Below are positions 1 through 8,405 of a stretch of 34,676 nt of DNA, in pieces. The stretch is from Mucidula mucida. Lineage: Eukaryota; Basidiomycota; Agaricomycetes; Agaricales; Physalacriaceae. The first letter of the stretch is position 1. Every line of letters starts with the position of its first letter. The notes beneath the pieces were generated by a model, which worked only from the letters and a program-made list of their open reading frames with translations, ran no database searches and had not been told where the DNA came from. The position numbers and the translations under genes are program-made. The stretch covers positions 1 through 34,676 of the forward strand of contig JADNYV010000364.1 in NCBI GenBank assembly GCA_015501055.1. The letters are read 5' to 3'.

Positions 1-6
1 CCCCAG

Positions 7-720
7 TTGAAGCCGAAATCCAAAGTCCTCTCCACACGACCTGTGCGCGCATCCCCACTGAAGGCTTCGAGGTCTGCGCCGGGTTCGTCTCGTCACGTTC
101 GGACAACGCAAGACTCATCGGACCATGATTCAGACGACGACGACGAGCGTGGGATAACGGCAGACTATATCTTTGCTGGGATCGTACCATTATTGGACAC
201 GTTCTCAGACAGTATAGAGCCTCAGGACGAGGTTCTGTTGGATGTGGGTAATATCCTACACCACAGCACACCTCGTCTCTCGGCGACGCCTCGCCCATCT
301 ACCTTGAAACTACCTGCAACACCTGAGAAGAGAACAAGCCCAGTACTTCCTCTGAGTGTCCGCTTACGCAATTGGAAAGATGACCGAGAGAAGAATAGGT
401 TGAGGCTTAAGATGATTGAACAGTACAATCCGCATTCGCCCAAGTATGGTGAGCTGAAGAGACGCGATACTAAGATAGCGATGCAGATTGAGTGGGGACA
501 AGGGAGGGTGGCGTTGCTTGACAAGAAGCTGAAGGAGCTGGAGGAGAATGCAGCGCTGCAGCCTGCGATGGACGAGGAGAGGGTTAAGAAGATGTCTGAA
601 GATATCAGACAGGCTAGGAGGGAGGGCAGACGGCCGGTGGAGGTGCTTCCATTGTTGGAATGCACGTTTGGGACGGTGGAGAGTCAGGAGTTGTCTCAGT
701 TGATTGAGGATTGTTATTAA
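7..720 (+). CDS. 3' part of an unknown protein, acidic and coiled-coil-like
   Basis: I do not recognise this protein. The frame opens at a TTG directly after CCCCAG, which looks like a 3' splice acceptor, so this is probably the last exon of a gene that begins left of the window; no ATG lies near the left end of the frame. The 237 visible residues start with a basic, Ser/Pro-rich stretch, then an Asp-rich run (DSDDDDE, about residue 40). A conserved-looking segment follows (GITADYIFAGIVPLLDTFSD, residues 49-68), then a Pro/Thr linker. A charged helical region with Lys/Glu/Arg heptads, probably coiled coil, covers roughly residues 120-210. The stop is TAA at 718-720. The next gene starts about 130 bp downstream on the same strand. 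Coding status is inferred from the long frame and composition; the antisense frames over it are shadows. Confidence 0.6.
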   Translation: MKPKSKVLSTRPVRASPLKASRSAPGSSRHVRTTQDSSDHDSDDDDERGITADYIFAGIVPLLDTFSDSIEPQDEVLLDVGNILHHSTPRLSATPRPSTLKLPATPEKRTSPVLPLSVRLRNWKDDREKNRLRLKMIEQYNPHSPKYGELKRRDTKIAMQIEWGQGRVALLDKKLKELEENAALQPAMDEERVKKMSEDIRQARREGRRPVEVLPLLECTFGTVESQELSQLIEDCY

Positions 721-849
721 GAAATGTGTTACCATTGCCTCTAAGCAATAATTCGCTCTGTGATGTTTGCGCTCTGTCAGCTTAGTTTGCGAAATCAGTA
801 TTTCATGACCACGGCAAATGCCGGTAAATCTTATGCCACAACCACTTTC

Positions 850-2188
850 ATGCTAACCGTCAGTCGGCGATGGCGCATTCTATTGAGAGCGCGTCGCTTC
901 TCTTCTGCCGTGGATGTCGACAAATCTGCACTTCGCTTCGTCCGTATTCACGGCCTACCTACGGGCTATAACCTCTCAGAAATAGTTACAGCCGCAAGAG
1001 GCGGGCCTATCCTGCAGGTCGTACCCGCGGAGAACGAAGTTTTACTGAAATTCTACTCATGGACGCAGGCTGCGGCATGTTCCAAAGCCCCAATCAAAGT
1101 GGAGAGCGGCGAGTACCGAGCTGAGCTGGACAAGAGCGGTAATGGGGAACTTATTGGCGCGGACGTGGTAGCGCGGTTGGGCGGCCTGCAGGCGCATCGG
1201 ACGTTGCAAGTACACTTTCCTCCCGGACACAAGTTCATGGTGCCGACGAATGTCGAACATTGGTTGACGCCTACTGGACCTCGAGAGTTCTGCCGTACTT
1301 TCGAAACCAAGAGCGGGAAGGCCGGTGCGAATATCGCGTTTCTCGATGAAGAAGATGCTGTGTGTGCCCTCTCTGTCGTTTCCTATATCCGTTCCTTGTT
1401 GACAGCATTGGTAGTTCCATTTTTCCAGGATGAGAAAAGGCTTGACAGGATTCAGACGGTCGACTTGTTCATTCGCGAGCTTCTTTCCCAAGAAGATGGC
1501 TCATCCTCGACGCGTATTGATCACCGAAGTATCGACTGAGGATGCTACGGATCTCGCAGAAGAGGTGGAAGCCATCTCTGTTAACAAGACGAATCTCGGT
1601 GAGAGTATCACGTATATGGGACACGCGGAGGATACGATGGTGATCATTTTTTCGCTTGTATGTCCAGTATATCTGAATGGTAACCGGTAGACCGTCGACT
1701 TCCGATATCCCTACCAAGCCGCGCATTTTTATCGTCGCTTCCCCGCCCATACACGTGGGCTAAAGCTCCACATAACGCCTCTGCAAACCACAGACTTCCC
1801 CATGTCGCTCGCAATGAACTCTGGTGCTGGGCGTACACTCCAGCTACACCTAGAATCTCCGCCAACCATCGCCTCCCTCAGTCGGCATTTCGAGGAGTTT
1901 GGCATGTTTGATCCCAAGATCGACGAATCGTAAGTCCATTCATGAAGTGAGATTGCCTACTGATGTTGCCGATGTAGGGGCCGCGTCCTGCTCAGATTTT
2001 ACTCTATACACAACGCTTGCAAGGCCGTGCATCGCATGGTACAGGGAGACCATTCGCTGCCGCCGAAATATGCGGGTGTATTGATATCGTTTGCTGTGAA
2101 GGAGAGTATTCAGAACACGAGACCTGTACCTATCGGGGCGACGATCTATGGCTGGAAAAAGCCCTTTTCGTGGATGCTTAGTGAATAG
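850..2188 (+). CDS. Mitochondrially targeted protein with four RRM-like repeats
   Basis: Four exons, 850-1361, 1429-1639, 1691-1929 and 1978-2188, join in frame to 390 residues. The ATG at 850 is preferred over the in-frame ATG at 760 because it starts a classic matrix-targeting peptide (RRWRILLRARRFSSA). Four RRM-like beta-alpha-beta units follow, with beta1 strands RFVRIHGLP, RTLQVHFPP, RRVLITEV and RTLQLHLES, and beta3 strands VLLKFYSWTQAA, ANIAFLDEEDAV, MTVDFRYPYQAA and VLLRFYSIHNAC. The aromatic RNP residues are only partly kept, so these are divergent RRMs. A role in mitochondrial RNA metabolism is inferred. Introns are 67, 51 and 48 nt. The second could instead use the GT at 1658, but that intron would be only 33 nt and would disturb the third beta3 strand. 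The third intron has GTAAGT and GATGTAG borders. No frame break was seen. Confidence 0.75.
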
Positions 2189-2445
2189 AAAATGCTTCCA
2201 AGTTGACTGAAAATAACAAATGATTGGTTCACTACTGATCGTGTCTTGGGTGAGTCTGATTTCGAACACATTTATGCCACACGAATACTATGTGTAGTAG
2301 TGCAGCGTCGCTTCATCGCCGTAAAACAGAAATGACTTCTACAGCATGTCTGAAACTTACTGGCCGTGGCGAAAAGTGGACTGCTTGGGACCAGGAGATT
2401 TCCATTTCAAGCAAGAAACTGCTAGTAAGTTGACTAAGGGCAATT

Positions 2446-2566
2446 CTCAAAAAGAAGACGGAGATGGGGAGAAGCGAGGAAGAGGAGGGGCCCAGCTGGT
2501 GTTGGGAGCGGTGAGGATGCCGACTGGTCGGAGATGATTGGTGGGATTCTCAAGTCTGGTCAATAG
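2446..2566 (+). pseudogene. 3'-terminal exon of an unknown gene (duplicate unit A)
   Basis: This stretch is homologous at DNA and protein level to 13955-14090. In the matching frame it reads GVGSGEDADWSEMIGGILKS and ends in CAA-TAG; the other copy has DADWSEMIDEIIKSGQ and a few more residues before TAA. Conservation of this frame across two copies suggests a real C-terminal exon of a protein I cannot identify. The TAG stop overlaps the copia target-site duplication. No matching upstream exon is visible, so this is a fragment carried with the FunK1 duplication. The other frames here are not supported. Confidence 0.4.
2562..2566. repeat. Target-site duplication, left copy (AATAG)
   Basis: AATAG stands immediately left of the first LTR base and is repeated immediately right of the other LTR at 7927-7931. 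A 5-bp duplication is the usual footprint of copia-type integrase, so the two LTRs belong to one undisturbed insertion. Confidence 0.9.
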
Positions 2567-2879
2567 TGTTGTAAAGAGAAGTCGTTAGAACTCAGTCGTG
2601 CACAGCGATGTGGTAGCAACTTGTATTGCAACTATGCTGTACCTGTTGTAAAGAGAAGTCGTTAGAACTGTAGAGTATCGTAAGCGTCGTGAATCGTAAG
2701 TAATCGTAAGTAATACACACCTCAGTCGTGCACAGCGATGTGGTAGCAACTGAGGTGTGATGGAGACCGAATCGAGATAGATAACAGAAAGAAAATGAAA
2801 TAGCCGTAACGGGTCATGACCGCTCCACTGTCGGGACTCGGGTCACATACCTCTCAACACGGTCGGGTCTCCTTCAACA
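2567..2879 (-). repeat. Copia 3' LTR (left)
   Basis: 313 bp bounded by TGTTG and CAACA. It contains two copies of a terminal module (TGTTGTAAAGAGAAGTCGTT, at 2567 and 2644), two copies of a CAGTCGTGCACAGCGATGTG module, and a perfect 11-bp inverted repeat. It is identical to the right LTR apart from two substitutions and the lack of a 4-bp duplication, all within the first 60 bp. Confidence 0.95.
2716..2759. repeat. Perfect inverted repeat inside the copia LTR
   Basis: CACACCTCAGT (2716-2726) and ACTGAGGTGTG (2749-2759) are perfect reverse complements separated by 22 nt. The loop holds most of the CAGTCGTGCACAGCGATGTG module that also occurs, without its outer arm, near 2593. The same structure is in the other LTR at 7763-7806. 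It could fold in the transcript or form a cruciform; its role is unknown. Confidence 0.8.
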
Positions 2880-2892
2880 CTCCCCCAGACCC
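2880..2892 (-). other. Copia polypurine tract
   Basis: On the minus strand GGGTCTGGGGGAG directly precedes the 3' LTR, the expected position and composition for the plus-strand primer of reverse transcription. Confidence 0.8.
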
Positions 2893-2901
2893 GACAGTTC
2901 C

Positions 2902-5586
2902 CTAAACCCTTCTAATCCCCAATTCCTCCATATATCGAACATGAGCATCCCTCGAGAGCGGCTTGGTGAATACATCAGCTGGGTTCTCGTTGCCTCGGAC
3001 GAAGTCAACTTGAAGTTCGCCCAGATCGACCAATTCCCTGATGTAGTGGTGGCGGATGTTGATGTGCTTCACCTTGGAATGGGACTTGGTCGTCTTCGTA
3101 AGATCGACGGCACCATGGTTATCGCCCTTGAGGACTCCCGGCTTTTCCTGGCCCATTCCGACTTCCTCCATCCAGGACGACATCCATACCATCTGCTGCG
3201 CGGCGCGCGTCAACGAGATGTACTCCGCTTCCACAGTGGACAAGGAAACGGTTGCCTGCCTCTTCGACGACCACGACACTGGGCTCCCTGCCATAAGAAA
3301 GACGTGTCCGGAGGTCGAACGTCCCGTGTCCTTGCATCCGCCGTAATCAGCGTCAACGAATCCAAGTGGTTTCAATGGGAACCTGCGAGAGTAGACGAGA
3401 GCGTAATCAAGCGTCGTTTTCACGTACCCCATGACGTGCATAAGCTCCCGCCAATGGGCAATGCCTGGGTTGGATTGGAAACGAGAGAGTAGGCTAACCG
3501 CGAAGGATAAGTCGGGACGCGTGGCAAGCTGGCCCCACATTACGCAGCCTAGGATAGAACGATACGGTTTGTCGTTCATCTCGTATCGTTCGGCAGCCGT
3601 CTGGGGAGACATGGAAGAGTCGAGGCAAAGTCCGACTGGCAGGGGTGTCGAGCGTGGTGTAACGTGGCCGAGATTATAGTCGTCCAGGACCTTCTCAAAA
3701 TACGCGCGCTGGGATAAGGTAACAGTTCCTGCATCCAGATCCTGTTCCACGCGCATACCCAAAAGACGCCCTGTCCCGCGTACATCCTTCACGTCCCAGA
3801 TCTTCCCAATCTCTCCCTTTCTCTTCTCCGCTTCCTCCTTGGATGATGATGCTCCAAACACGTCGTCCGTATACATGTCTGTTAACGTGAATGAGCCATC
3901 ATCTGAACGTATGAACTGTACGCAAGGATCGGCTCGGGATACCACATATCCCAAATCATTGTACGTTCCCTTCAACGTTTCCGCCCAATCACGTCCCCCT
4001 TGCATCGTACCATAAATCGTTCTCTTCAACCGACATGCCAATCCCTTGTTCCCTTCCTTGACATACCCTTTCGGCTGCTCCATCCAGATCTCCTCCTTCG
4101 TTGTGCTATTGAGATATGCTGCTTCAAAGTCAATTTGCCACAAATGAAGGTCGCAACTGGCAGCAATGGCGGCAGTTATCCGGATAGACTCGAGTCGGGC
4201 CACTGCCGCCCATGTCTCGTGGTAATCGACTCCAAGCTGTTGTGTGAAACCTTTACCAACAAGCCTTGCCTTGTCGCGGATCCAGTTCCCTTCGCCATCT
4301 TTCTTGACGTCGTATACCCAACGACTTCCCATAATATTCGCCCCCGCAGGCGGCTTCCCCAATTCCCATGTACCTTTCCTCTCGTGAAGAGCTATCTCCA
4401 CGTCCATGGCTTTCGTCCATCGCGTGGCGTCGAGTTTCATTGCCTCCGTGTAGTTCTTTGGTGCGTAGAGCTGTTCTGGTGAGGTCCCCATTAACGCAAT
4501 GACATCGTTAAGTTCGGCAGACAGTCGGTCAAACGGGTTGCGCGCAAGATTCGCCATTGGTTCCAAGGGATCAGATGCCCAATCTTCTCCCATAGAACGT
4601 GCAGCGTCTTCGCGTGTCTGGTATTCAGCAGAATCCAGCGCGCTACGTGTTGGGATGGCATTCCTGGCTGAGCGTCGGGGTGGTGGTAGTGGCTGAGGTT
4701 GAGGTTGAGCGGCTGTACAATCATCAATAGAAGGAGTTAAAGAAAGGGAAATATAAGACGATACACCTGGAGCCTCTTGGACTAAGTTCTGAGCACTATT
4801 GGATGGAACCGTGTCCACAGGTGTTGTATTATCAACATCTTCCCACAATTTCTCCCCCACATCCACTGTGCGATATGGCACGCCCTCGTCAAACTCCACC
4901 GAACGCGATTCAAATTGAACTCTGCGTTCGTCCAAAAGGATATAGTTCCCCGCGCCAGATCCATACCCGATAAAGGTTGCCGGAATCCCACGCCCGTCCA
5001 ACTTACTGAGACCATCCACACGTTGGCCATTGACCATCGGAACCCCTGCCGAGCACCGACTACCAAAGACACGGAGGTGGGAGACACTCTGCTTCCTCCC
5101 CGTGAACGCTTCCTCTGGTACCCCATCAGGATGACGGCGCGTTGGCATGCGATTACGTGCATATACCGCCGCTGAAGCCGCCGCTGCCCAAAAGGAATGT
5201 GGGAGTCCTGAGTCGTGGAGAGATGCATGGACGTCCTCAATGATGGTACAGATAGCACGCTCTGCCAACCCGTTTTGAGCAGAGGAATGCGGTGCTGTGT
5301 TCTCGTGAATGATTCCGTGAGTTTTGAAGTACTCTTTCCACGTGTTGGAGTTGAAAGCGTTGTCAGTACGGACGCGTTTAATCTTGCGCTCCGTCTGATT
5401 CTCAGCTAGGATACGGTATGCATCGAATGCTGGTATGGTCGACTTGTCAGACTTGTCCTTCAGGAAATCAACATGCTTGTTTAACGACCCACTATCCGCT
5501 ACAATCATCATGTAGAGATTTCCACCTCGAGAAGCCACCCGAGTAGGCCCCCAGAGGTCGAATGTGACGAGGTCCAACACTGGCAC
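2902..5586 (-). CDS. pol: Copia pol: integrase, reverse transcriptase, RNase H
   Basis: 894 residues in the same frame as the gag part. The integrase core carries the D,D,E triad in FDLWGP, RTDNAF and NGLAERAI (about residues 9-110), followed by the copia-type HLRVFGSRC stretch. After an acidic/Pro linker, the reverse transcriptase begins near WTKAMDVEI and has KARLVGKGFTQ, QIDFEAAYLN and the active site MYTDDVFG, a YTDD variant of the usual YVDD. RNase H has GFVDADYGGC and STVEAEYISL with its D and E residues, and the element ends with the family-typical ADVFTKPL. The visible ATG is only the first Met after the in-frame TGA at 5614-5616; the integrase N-terminal zinc domain sits on the other side of that stop. 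No other disruption is visible. Confidence 0.93.
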   Translation of the reverse strand: MPVLDLVTFDLWGPTRVASRGGNLYMMIVADSGSLNKHVDFLKDKSDKSTIPAFDAYRILAENQTERKIKRVRTDNAFNSNTWKEYFKTHGIIHENTAPHSSAQNGLAERAICTIIEDVHASLHDSGLPHSFWAAAASAAVYARNRMPTRRHPDGVPEEAFTGRKQSVSHLRVFGSRCSAGVPMVNGQRVDGLSKLDGRGIPATFIGYGSGAGNYILLDERRVQFESRSVEFDEGVPYRTVDVGEKLWEDVDNTTPVDTVPSNSAQNLVQEAPGVSSYISLSLTPSIDDCTAAQPQPQPLPPPRRSARNAIPTRSALDSAEYQTREDAARSMGEDWASDPLEPMANLARNPFDRLSAELNDVIALMGTSPEQLYAPKNYTEAMKLDATRWTKAMDVEIALHERKGTWELGKPPAGANIMGSRWVYDVKKDGEGNWIRDKARLVGKGFTQQLGVDYHETWAAVARLESIRITAAIAASCDLHLWQIDFEAAYLNSTTKEEIWMEQPKGYVKEGNKGLACRLKRTIYGTMQGGRDWAETLKGTYNDLGYVVSRADPCVQFIRSDDGSFTLTDMYTDDVFGASSSKEEAEKRKGEIGKIWDVKDVRGTGRLLGMRVEQDLDAGTVTLSQRAYFEKVLDDYNLGHVTPRSTPLPVGLCLDSSMSPQTAAERYEMNDKPYRSILGCVMWGQLATRPDLSFAVSLLSRFQSNPGIAHWRELMHVMGYVKTTLDYALVYSRRFPLKPLGFVDADYGGCKDTGRSTSGHVFLMAGSPVSWSSKRQATVSLSTVEAEYISLTRAAQQMVWMSSWMEEVGMGQEKPGVLKGDNHGAVDLTKTTKSHSKVKHINIRHHYIRELVDLGELQVDFVRGNENPADVFTKPLSRDAHVRYMEELGIRRV

Positions 5587-5613
5587 ATTGGGTTCCGACT
5601 TCCCATTGTATGG

Positions 5614-7461
5614 TCAAGCGTGTTGGCGTCCCTTTCGGCAACTGATACATCTGCCTTCAAGGGACGTGTTGGTAATGTTGAGGCCGTTGACTAGACCTTT
5701 GCTGGACATCTCGCAAATCCTGTCTGGACTCGCGTGAGCAAACCTACGATGCCATGTCTTTAAATCTACGGGTACCGCGGTCGACAGGCTCGCGTGTGCA
5801 TGCCCTTTGTCCAGGACATACATCCCCGCAGAGCCGCGCCCTTTCAGGAGCGTCTTTCCATCACGCCCTTCGCGGATAACTACCTCGCTGCCACCAAACA
5901 GCGAGTAGAACCCGCTCTTGTCAAACTGAGTGACTGAGATCAGATTCGCAGCAAGAGCTGGAGTGTGGAGAACGTTTCGGAAGGTAAGCCTAATCGTCTT
6001 ATCTTCCAGGTAATAGGTTTTCGTAACTGAACCTCTCCCTATGATAGCAAAGTCCCCCTCAGTGGACAACACCGAGGTACCCGTACAATATGGGGTAGCC
6101 TTATACAAGGTGAAATCGGCGCAATCACGGAAGAAGTGATTGCTCGCGCCCAAGTCGTAGAAGGTAGCGTGTGAGGCCGGCATGCTCTCAAACGTACGCC
6201 CGGCTACTGCAGTAGCAGCAATTGGAGTGTTGAGGATATATTCCACGACAGGACAAAAGTCGTCCACCTCGTCCTCATCAGACGAATACGCGTCATCGTC
6301 GTCTTCGTCCTTGCCATTGCTGACGTCCTGCAATGTTGGCATTTCGTTGTCGTCGTTGTTTGGGAAGACGTCAACCCACCCGTCATCGCTTCCCTCCCTT
6401 GACAAAGTCTCCTGGACACAGATGGGTAAACTGTCCATGGAAGGAGAGCGCTGGAATGGAGGAGGAGTGATGAATATCTCCTCAATCACTACTCCAGGGC
6501 CTCTCTCGGCATCATCAGCGTCTTCGATAGTGGTGCGGTGAGCGGCGAGGACACGAGACTCGACTTCTGGCATGGCTTCCGTGGTGGATGATCCCGCCGA
6601 GGCCTGGTTAGCCTGGGGGGTGGACTGTAGCCTGCGCTTCCTAAAGTTGGCAGGGAACTGTCCTTCTTTACCTCCCCCGGGCCAATAGCAGTTGTCAATG
6701 ATGTGCGACGATTTATTGATCGCCTTGCAGTTTGTGTTGGTGCACTTCCGACCGGAAGAGCCGGCGACAAACACAGTAGTGGTGGCCTTCTCCTTCGGCA
6801 TTTTGATGTTGCTCGCGTGGGCTTTGATTGACGCAATGGCCGAGTTGGAGTTGGGGGAAGCGTAGAGGGCGGCGGCTAGTCCCAGCCATTCGGGCTTGGG
6901 AGGTAAAGAGCGAATAATGATGTTCTTCAGCTCTTTATCCTCAACGTCTTTCCCCAGCATGCGGACATTATAGGCGAGGTTGAATGCCTCATTGAAGTGG
7001 AGGTCGAGTTCGTCATGTGTTGTGCCGGTGAATTTCAGCGACGTGAACTCTTCCTCGGCCAAGAAAAGTGCGGCATCGCTCTTTGGCACGCACACGGAGG
7101 CAACAGATTTCCAACACTCCAGAGCAGTGCCATCCCTCTTGATACCGAGACCAATTGGGTCGATAATATTGGTAACGATGACTGATTTGGCAACGCCGTC
7201 GCGATAGTCCCATTCCTCCTGGGAGGGGTTACTTGAATAGACGGCGGTGGAGGTGGAGGTGGCGGTAGTATTGGTACCGGGGCGGGTGATAGTAGGGGTA
7301 GTAGTCCCATTGGACTGTGTCGTTTCAGTGATATATGACTTGATACCTTTGCCGGCAAGGTATTCTTCGACTTGGACCTTCCAAGTGGGATAATTCCCCT
7401 TGTTGGCCTTGAGCTGGTGGTGGGGTGATAGCTGCGCCGTCGAGATGATTCCAGACAACAT
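5614..7461 (-). CDS. gag: Copia gag, protease and GAG-pre-integrase
   Basis: 615 residues starting at ATG 7459-7461, 149 bp inside the 5' LTR. The first 200 residues are the gag capsid (YPTWKVQVEEYLAGKG, then the W-rich copia gag signature). A divergent zinc knuckle follows (C-TNTN-C, then H, IDN, C), then acidic low-complexity sequence. The retropepsin motif reads FYDLGAS where copia normally has D-[ST]-G-A. The GAG-pre-integrase domain ends the frame with WHRRFAHAS and CISC, the HHCC zinc site of integrase. The frame stops at TGA and, read through, continues directly into pol. CGA to TGA is one C-to-T change at a CpG, and DLG from DSG is also explained by C-to-T at a CpG (TCG to TTG). Programmed readthrough cannot be excluded but there is no evidence for it. 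Confidence 0.92.
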   Translation of the reverse strand: MLSGIISTAQLSPHHQLKANKGNYPTWKVQVEEYLAGKGIKSYITETTQSNGTTTPTITRPGTNTTATSTSTAVYSSNPSQEEWDYRDGVAKSVIVTNIIDPIGLGIKRDGTALECWKSVASVCVPKSDAALFLAEEEFTSLKFTGTTHDELDLHFNEAFNLAYNVRMLGKDVEDKELKNIIIRSLPPKPEWLGLAAALYASPNSNSAIASIKAHASNIKMPKEKATTTVFVAGSSGRKCTNTNCKAINKSSHIIDNCYWPGGGKEGQFPANFRKRRLQSTPQANQASAGSSTTEAMPEVESRVLAAHRTTIEDADDAERGPGVVIEEIFITPPPFQRSPSMDSLPICVQETLSREGSDDGWVDVFPNNDDNEMPTLQDVSNGKDEDDDDAYSSDEDEVDDFCPVVEYILNTPIAATAVAGRTFESMPASHATFYDLGASNHFFRDCADFTLYKATPYCTGTSVLSTEGDFAIIGRGSVTKTYYLEDKTIRLTFRNVLHTPALAANLISVTQFDKSGFYSLFGGSEVVIREGRDGKTLLKGRGSAGMYVLDKGHAHASLSTAVPVDLKTWHRRFAHASPDRICEMSSKGLVNGLNITNTSLEGRCISCRKGRQHA

Positions 7462-7596
7462 GGTGAGCAGATGGTTAGGTGGTATGGGGTGTATGTGGGT
7501 TAACGGGTAGTGGTTTGTGGGTGTGGTGTTCTTGAGTTGCCCAGGGATTATTCCTGATGAGTGCTGTGTCTTCTCAATAGTAGATTAGAAGGCTAC

Positions 7597-7609
7597 GGGG
7601 CCCATAACC
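7597..7609 (-). other. Copia primer-binding site, half-tRNA type
   Basis: The minus strand reads GGTTATGGGCCCC immediately after the 5' LTR. This is complementary to the anticodon stem-loop of eukaryotic initiator tRNA-Met (GGGCCCAUAACC), not to a tRNA 3' end. Drosophila copia is known to prime from a cleaved initiator tRNA at such a site. The assignment is from memory of those sequences. Confidence 0.75.
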
Positions 7610-7926
7610 TGTTGTAAAGAGAAGTCGTTCGTTAGAACTCAGTTGTGCACAGTGATGTGGTAGCAACTTGTATTGCAACTATGCTGTACCTGTTGTAAAG
7701 AGAAGTCGTTAGAACTGTAGAGTATCGTAAGCGTCGTGAATCGTAAGTAATCGTAAGTAATACACACCTCAGTCGTGCACAGCGATGTGGTAGCAACTGA
7801 GGTGTGATGGAGACCGAATCGAGATAGATAACAGAAAGAAAATGAAATAGCCGTAACGGGTCATGACCGCTCCACTGTCGGGACTCGGGTCACATACCTC
7901 TCAACACGGTCGGGTCTCCTTCAACA
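7610..7926 (-). repeat. Copia 5' LTR (right)
   Basis: 317 bp with TGTTG/CAACA ends, followed by the AATAG duplication. Relative to the left LTR it has an extra 4 bp (GTCGTTCGTTAG against GTCGTTAG), CAGTTG for CAGTCG and CAGTG for CAGCG; the remaining sequence is identical. Confidence 0.95.
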
Positions 7927-7931
7927 AATAG
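7927..7931. repeat. Target-site duplication, right copy (AATAG)
   Basis: Matches 2562-2566 exactly and follows the last LTR base. Confidence 0.9.
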
Positions 7932-8173
7932 TTGAACGTTGAGGCTTTGGTAAATTGTTTTGTCGTTTATGCCATTGATACGTTTGCTTTGCGGGTACAA
8001 TACAATTTGCTAGCCGTTCCGGTTGAGATTGGTTGAGCTTGAAGGGTCCGGTATGAATCATCGAGTCTACCATAGCTCAAAGATTTGACTTTGGTGTGCA
8101 CTAGAAGTTGAACGAGTCGTAACACGCACTGCGGAACGACGTCCGCCATTTGTTTTCCAAACGTGGACACGGG

Positions 8174-8405
8174 CACGTGACAGAAACTCTCTTGGCAAAC
8201 GATTGTCATTGTCGAAATTCTGTCCACAGCCATTTTCGCCACCGTCCACGCGACTTCCATTTGTCCGCAGCTGGTCCACACGATCGACGGCCAGGCGTCC
8301 ATAGCATCCCAAATCTGGTAACAATTGTCCTGCATATAAATACGGGCAGCCATGCACGCTCTTCTCTTCTTCATCGACTTTTTCCCCCTGCCTTTGCCAC
8401 CGGAT
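8174..8405 (+). promoter_or_regulatory. FunK1 copy A promoter: CACGTGAC element and TATA box
   Basis: CACGTG at 8174-8179 lies in GGGCACGTGACAGAAAC, a block kept in all three FunK1 copies about 200-232 bp before the start codon. Its reverse complement GTCACGTG is the known Cbf1/Pho4-type bHLH site; that a bHLH factor binds here is inferred. TATAAATA at 8335-8342 would place transcription initiation near 8366. That is downstream of the ATG at 8352, so the ATG at 8406 is the likely translation start. Confidence 0.55.

Larger units (their letters stand above)
2567..7926 (-). mobile_element. Nearly intact Ty1/copia LTR retrotransposon
   Basis: This element of 5360 bp is transcribed on the minus strand. 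It has two LTRs of 313 and 317 bp with TGTTG/CAACA ends, flanked by AATAG duplications. A primer-binding site lies next to the right LTR and a polypurine tract next to the left one. Order in the element sense is gag zinc knuckle, protease, GAG-pre-integrase, integrase core, reverse transcriptase, RNase H. Integrase before reverse transcriptase is diagnostic of copia. The coding region is one frame of 1520 codons interrupted only by a TGA at 5614-5616. The LTRs differ by two substitutions and one 4-bp indel, so the insertion is young. It landed in the 5' flank of FunK1 copy A: the uninterrupted counterpart of the target is at about 14070-14085. Confidence 0.95.

Noticed and set aside
760..849. 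N-terminal extension of the RRM-like protein from the ATG at 760
   Set aside because: The added residues look random, and the ATG at 850 begins a clear mitochondrial presequence.
2346..2537. Plus-strand frame of 63 residues
   Set aside because: It is in a different frame from the segment conserved with 13955-14090 and has no family features.
2567..2760. CRISPR-like or satellite array suggested by repeated modules
   Set aside because: The repeats are two module copies within an LTR and recur only in the partner LTR; there is no spacer pattern.
5587..5616. Programmed ribosomal frameshift between copia gag and pol
   Set aside because: The two parts are in the same frame with a single TGA between them, so no frameshift is needed.
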